7,525 nucleotides of DNA, from positions 1 to 7,525 of the forward strand of contig JBJFCE010000080.1 of the NCBI GenBank assembly GCA_051888775.1. Direction: 5' to 3'. This DNA is from JBJFCE01 sp051888775. GTDB lineage: Bacteria > Bacillota > Clostridia > Lachnospirales > Lachnospiraceae. The notes under the pieces were generated by a model. The model had not been told where the DNA came from, made no database searches, and saw only the letters and a list, made by a program, of their open reading frames with translations. Positions 6,802 to 7,525 of the stretch are shown here, one piece after another; within the stretch, counting starts at the first letter, position 1, and the number at the start of each line of letters is the position of its first letter. Position numbers and translations under genes: made by a program.

Positions 6802-6808
6802 AAGGGAG
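6802..6808 (+). promoter_or_regulatory. Ribosome binding site supporting a TTG start
   Basis: AAGGGAG lies 8 bases before the TTG at 6817, in the short gap after dnaE. The next in-frame ATG is at codon 41, inside a conserved segment, so the TTG start is preferred. Confidence 0.85.
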
Positions 6809-6816
6809 TTGTTATT

Positions 6817-7422
6817 TTGTTTTCGGGTATTAAAATAAGAGCCTGTGTCATTGCAGTGCTTGGCAGTGCATTTTTGGCATTTGGATTATATAATGTACAT
6901 TCGCTTTCAGGAGTGACGGAGGGCGGTGTGCTTGGCATGACATTGCTATTGCAGCATTGGTTTGGGATATCACCCGCGATATCAGGCTTTGTGCTGAATG
7001 TATTTTGTTATTCGCTTGGTTTTAAAACATTGGGAAAGCCTTTTGTGGTATATTCCTTTGCGGCAACCGCGGGATTTTCGGCTGCGTATAAGGTATGTGA
7101 ATGGATCGGACCGTTATTTCCGCAGATTGCAGATAAACCGCTGCTGGCGGCGGTTGTCGGTGCGCTGTTTGTCGGAATCGGGGCAGGCGTCTGTGTACGG
7201 ATCGGCGGAGCACCGGGCGGCGATGATGCACTGGCGATGAGCCTGTCGCACATGACGCATCTGAATATCCAATGGATATATCTGTTCAGTGATCTGGTAG
7301 TACTTGCTTTATCACTTACCTATATTCCGCTTGGCAGAATCGTTTTTTCTCTGCTGACGGTGATTTTGTCCGGGCAGATTATCGGACTGGTGCAGAAGAT
7401 TCCTTTGCCGGAAAAAAGATAA
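6817..7422 (+). CDS. YitT-family multi-spanning membrane protein without the DUF2179 domain
   Basis: A 201-residue integral membrane protein of the YitT (DUF161) family. Likely membrane segments lie near residues 8-25, 54-70, 77-93, 108-126, 151-169 and 173-193. Family-like motifs are GVTEGGVLGMTLLLQHWFGI (32-51), FKTLGKPF (69-76), and the glycine-rich RIGGAPGGDDALAM (128-141), which corresponds to the GGSTGGTDI-type loop. Many YitT proteins continue with a cytoplasmic DUF2179 domain and reach about 280 residues; this one stops after the membrane part (ending LPEKR), so it is a short form. The substrate or activity of the family is not established. The gene starts at TTG, supported by the site at 6802-6808. 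It probably shares a transcript with dnaE. The stop codon lies at the edge of the right-hand dispersed repeat, and no Rho-independent terminator is visible before the window ends. Confidence 0.85.
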   Translation: MFSGIKIRACVIAVLGSAFLAFGLYNVHSLSGVTEGGVLGMTLLLQHWFGISPAISGFVLNVFCYSLGFKTLGKPFVVYSFAATAGFSAAYKVCEWIGPLFPQIADKPLLAAVVGALFVGIGAGVCVRIGGAPGGDDALAMSLSHMTHLNIQWIYLFSDLVVLALSLTYIPLGRIVFSLLTVILSGQIIGLVQKIPLPEKR

Positions 7423-7516
7423 TAGGTGGTTACAAAGCTTTGTCCGTAAGGCAGAACCGGTGCTGATAAGACTATCGGTGACCGGCACGCTTTCGCTACA
7501 CCTCGTCCGTAACGGT
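7422..7516 (-). repeat. Dispersed intergenic repeat, right copy (inverted relative to 1-95)
   Basis: The minus strand of 7441-7516 matches bases 1-76 at 70 of 76 positions, and 7422-7440 continues the match at 13 of 19. The minus strand carries GCGAAAGC (7489-7496). On the minus strand CCGGT pairs with ACCGG around a GATA/TATC mini-stem; the three adjacent differences from the left copy (46-48) fall in the loop of that mini-stem. The match starts at the last base of the yitT stop codon. A perfect 12-base palindrome, ACAAAGCTTTGT (7432-7443), lies at its inner end. No T-run follows any hairpin on the plus strand. Confidence 0.85.
7432..7443. repeat. Perfect 12-base palindrome after yitT
   Basis: ACAAAGCTTTGT reads the same on both strands and lies 9 bases after the yitT stop. 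Without a loop or T-run it is a weak terminator candidate. The equivalent bases of the left repeat copy do not keep the palindrome, so it is probably incidental. Confidence 0.4.
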
Positions 7517-7525
7517 ACATAAGGT

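Noticed and set aside
1..7516. Composite transposon bounded by the inverted repeats
   Set aside because: No transposase or integrase lies inside, the contents are ordinary chromosomal genes including dnaE, and a third related copy sits in the middle.

Overview
The window reads as a chromosomal segment of a low-to-mid GC Gram-positive anaerobe, most likely a Lachnospiraceae-type Clostridia. This rests on strong AGGAG-type ribosome binding sites, a Firmicutes-style DnaE, a YitT-family membrane protein, a DUF2207-like/LemA pair, and a GNAT protein of a kind I associate with gut Clostridia. No genome or species can be named from the sequence alone. All five supported genes are on the + strand.

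Layout. A dispersed repeat (1-95) is followed at once by a GNAT acetyltransferase gene (127-888). A 152-base gap then holds three 11-bp-spaced TTTACA-like boxes and a small hairpin. Next comes a two-gene unit: a multi-spanning DUF2207-like membrane protein (1041-2435) overlapping lemA (2432-3004) by 4 bases, closed by a clear Rho-independent terminator (3024-3057). A 270-base intergenic region (3058-3325) is almost entirely inverted repeats, including a perfect 22-bp inverted repeat enclosing a multi-branched fold. After it come dnaE (3326-6781), the replicative polymerase III alpha subunit, and, 35 bases later, a YitT-family membrane protein started at TTG (6817-7422). A second copy of the left-edge repeat, in the opposite orientation, begins right at the yitT stop codon and runs to 7516.

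How it fits together. The DUF2207-like protein and LemA are co-translated and probably act together at the membrane. dnaE and yitT could share a transcript but have no obvious functional link. The GNAT gene stands alone.

The least ordinary part is the repeat family. Three copies (1-95 plus, centre 3079-3290, and 7422-7516 minus) share a 15-base string containing GCGAAAGC, a sequence known to form an unusually stable mini-hairpin. The outer two match at 70 of 76 positions in opposite orientation. All copies lie in gaps between genes, close against gene boundaries. No transposase or other mobility gene lies between them, so they look like non-coding dispersed elements (MITE-like, REP-like or structured RNA) rather than ends of a transposon carrying these housekeeping genes.
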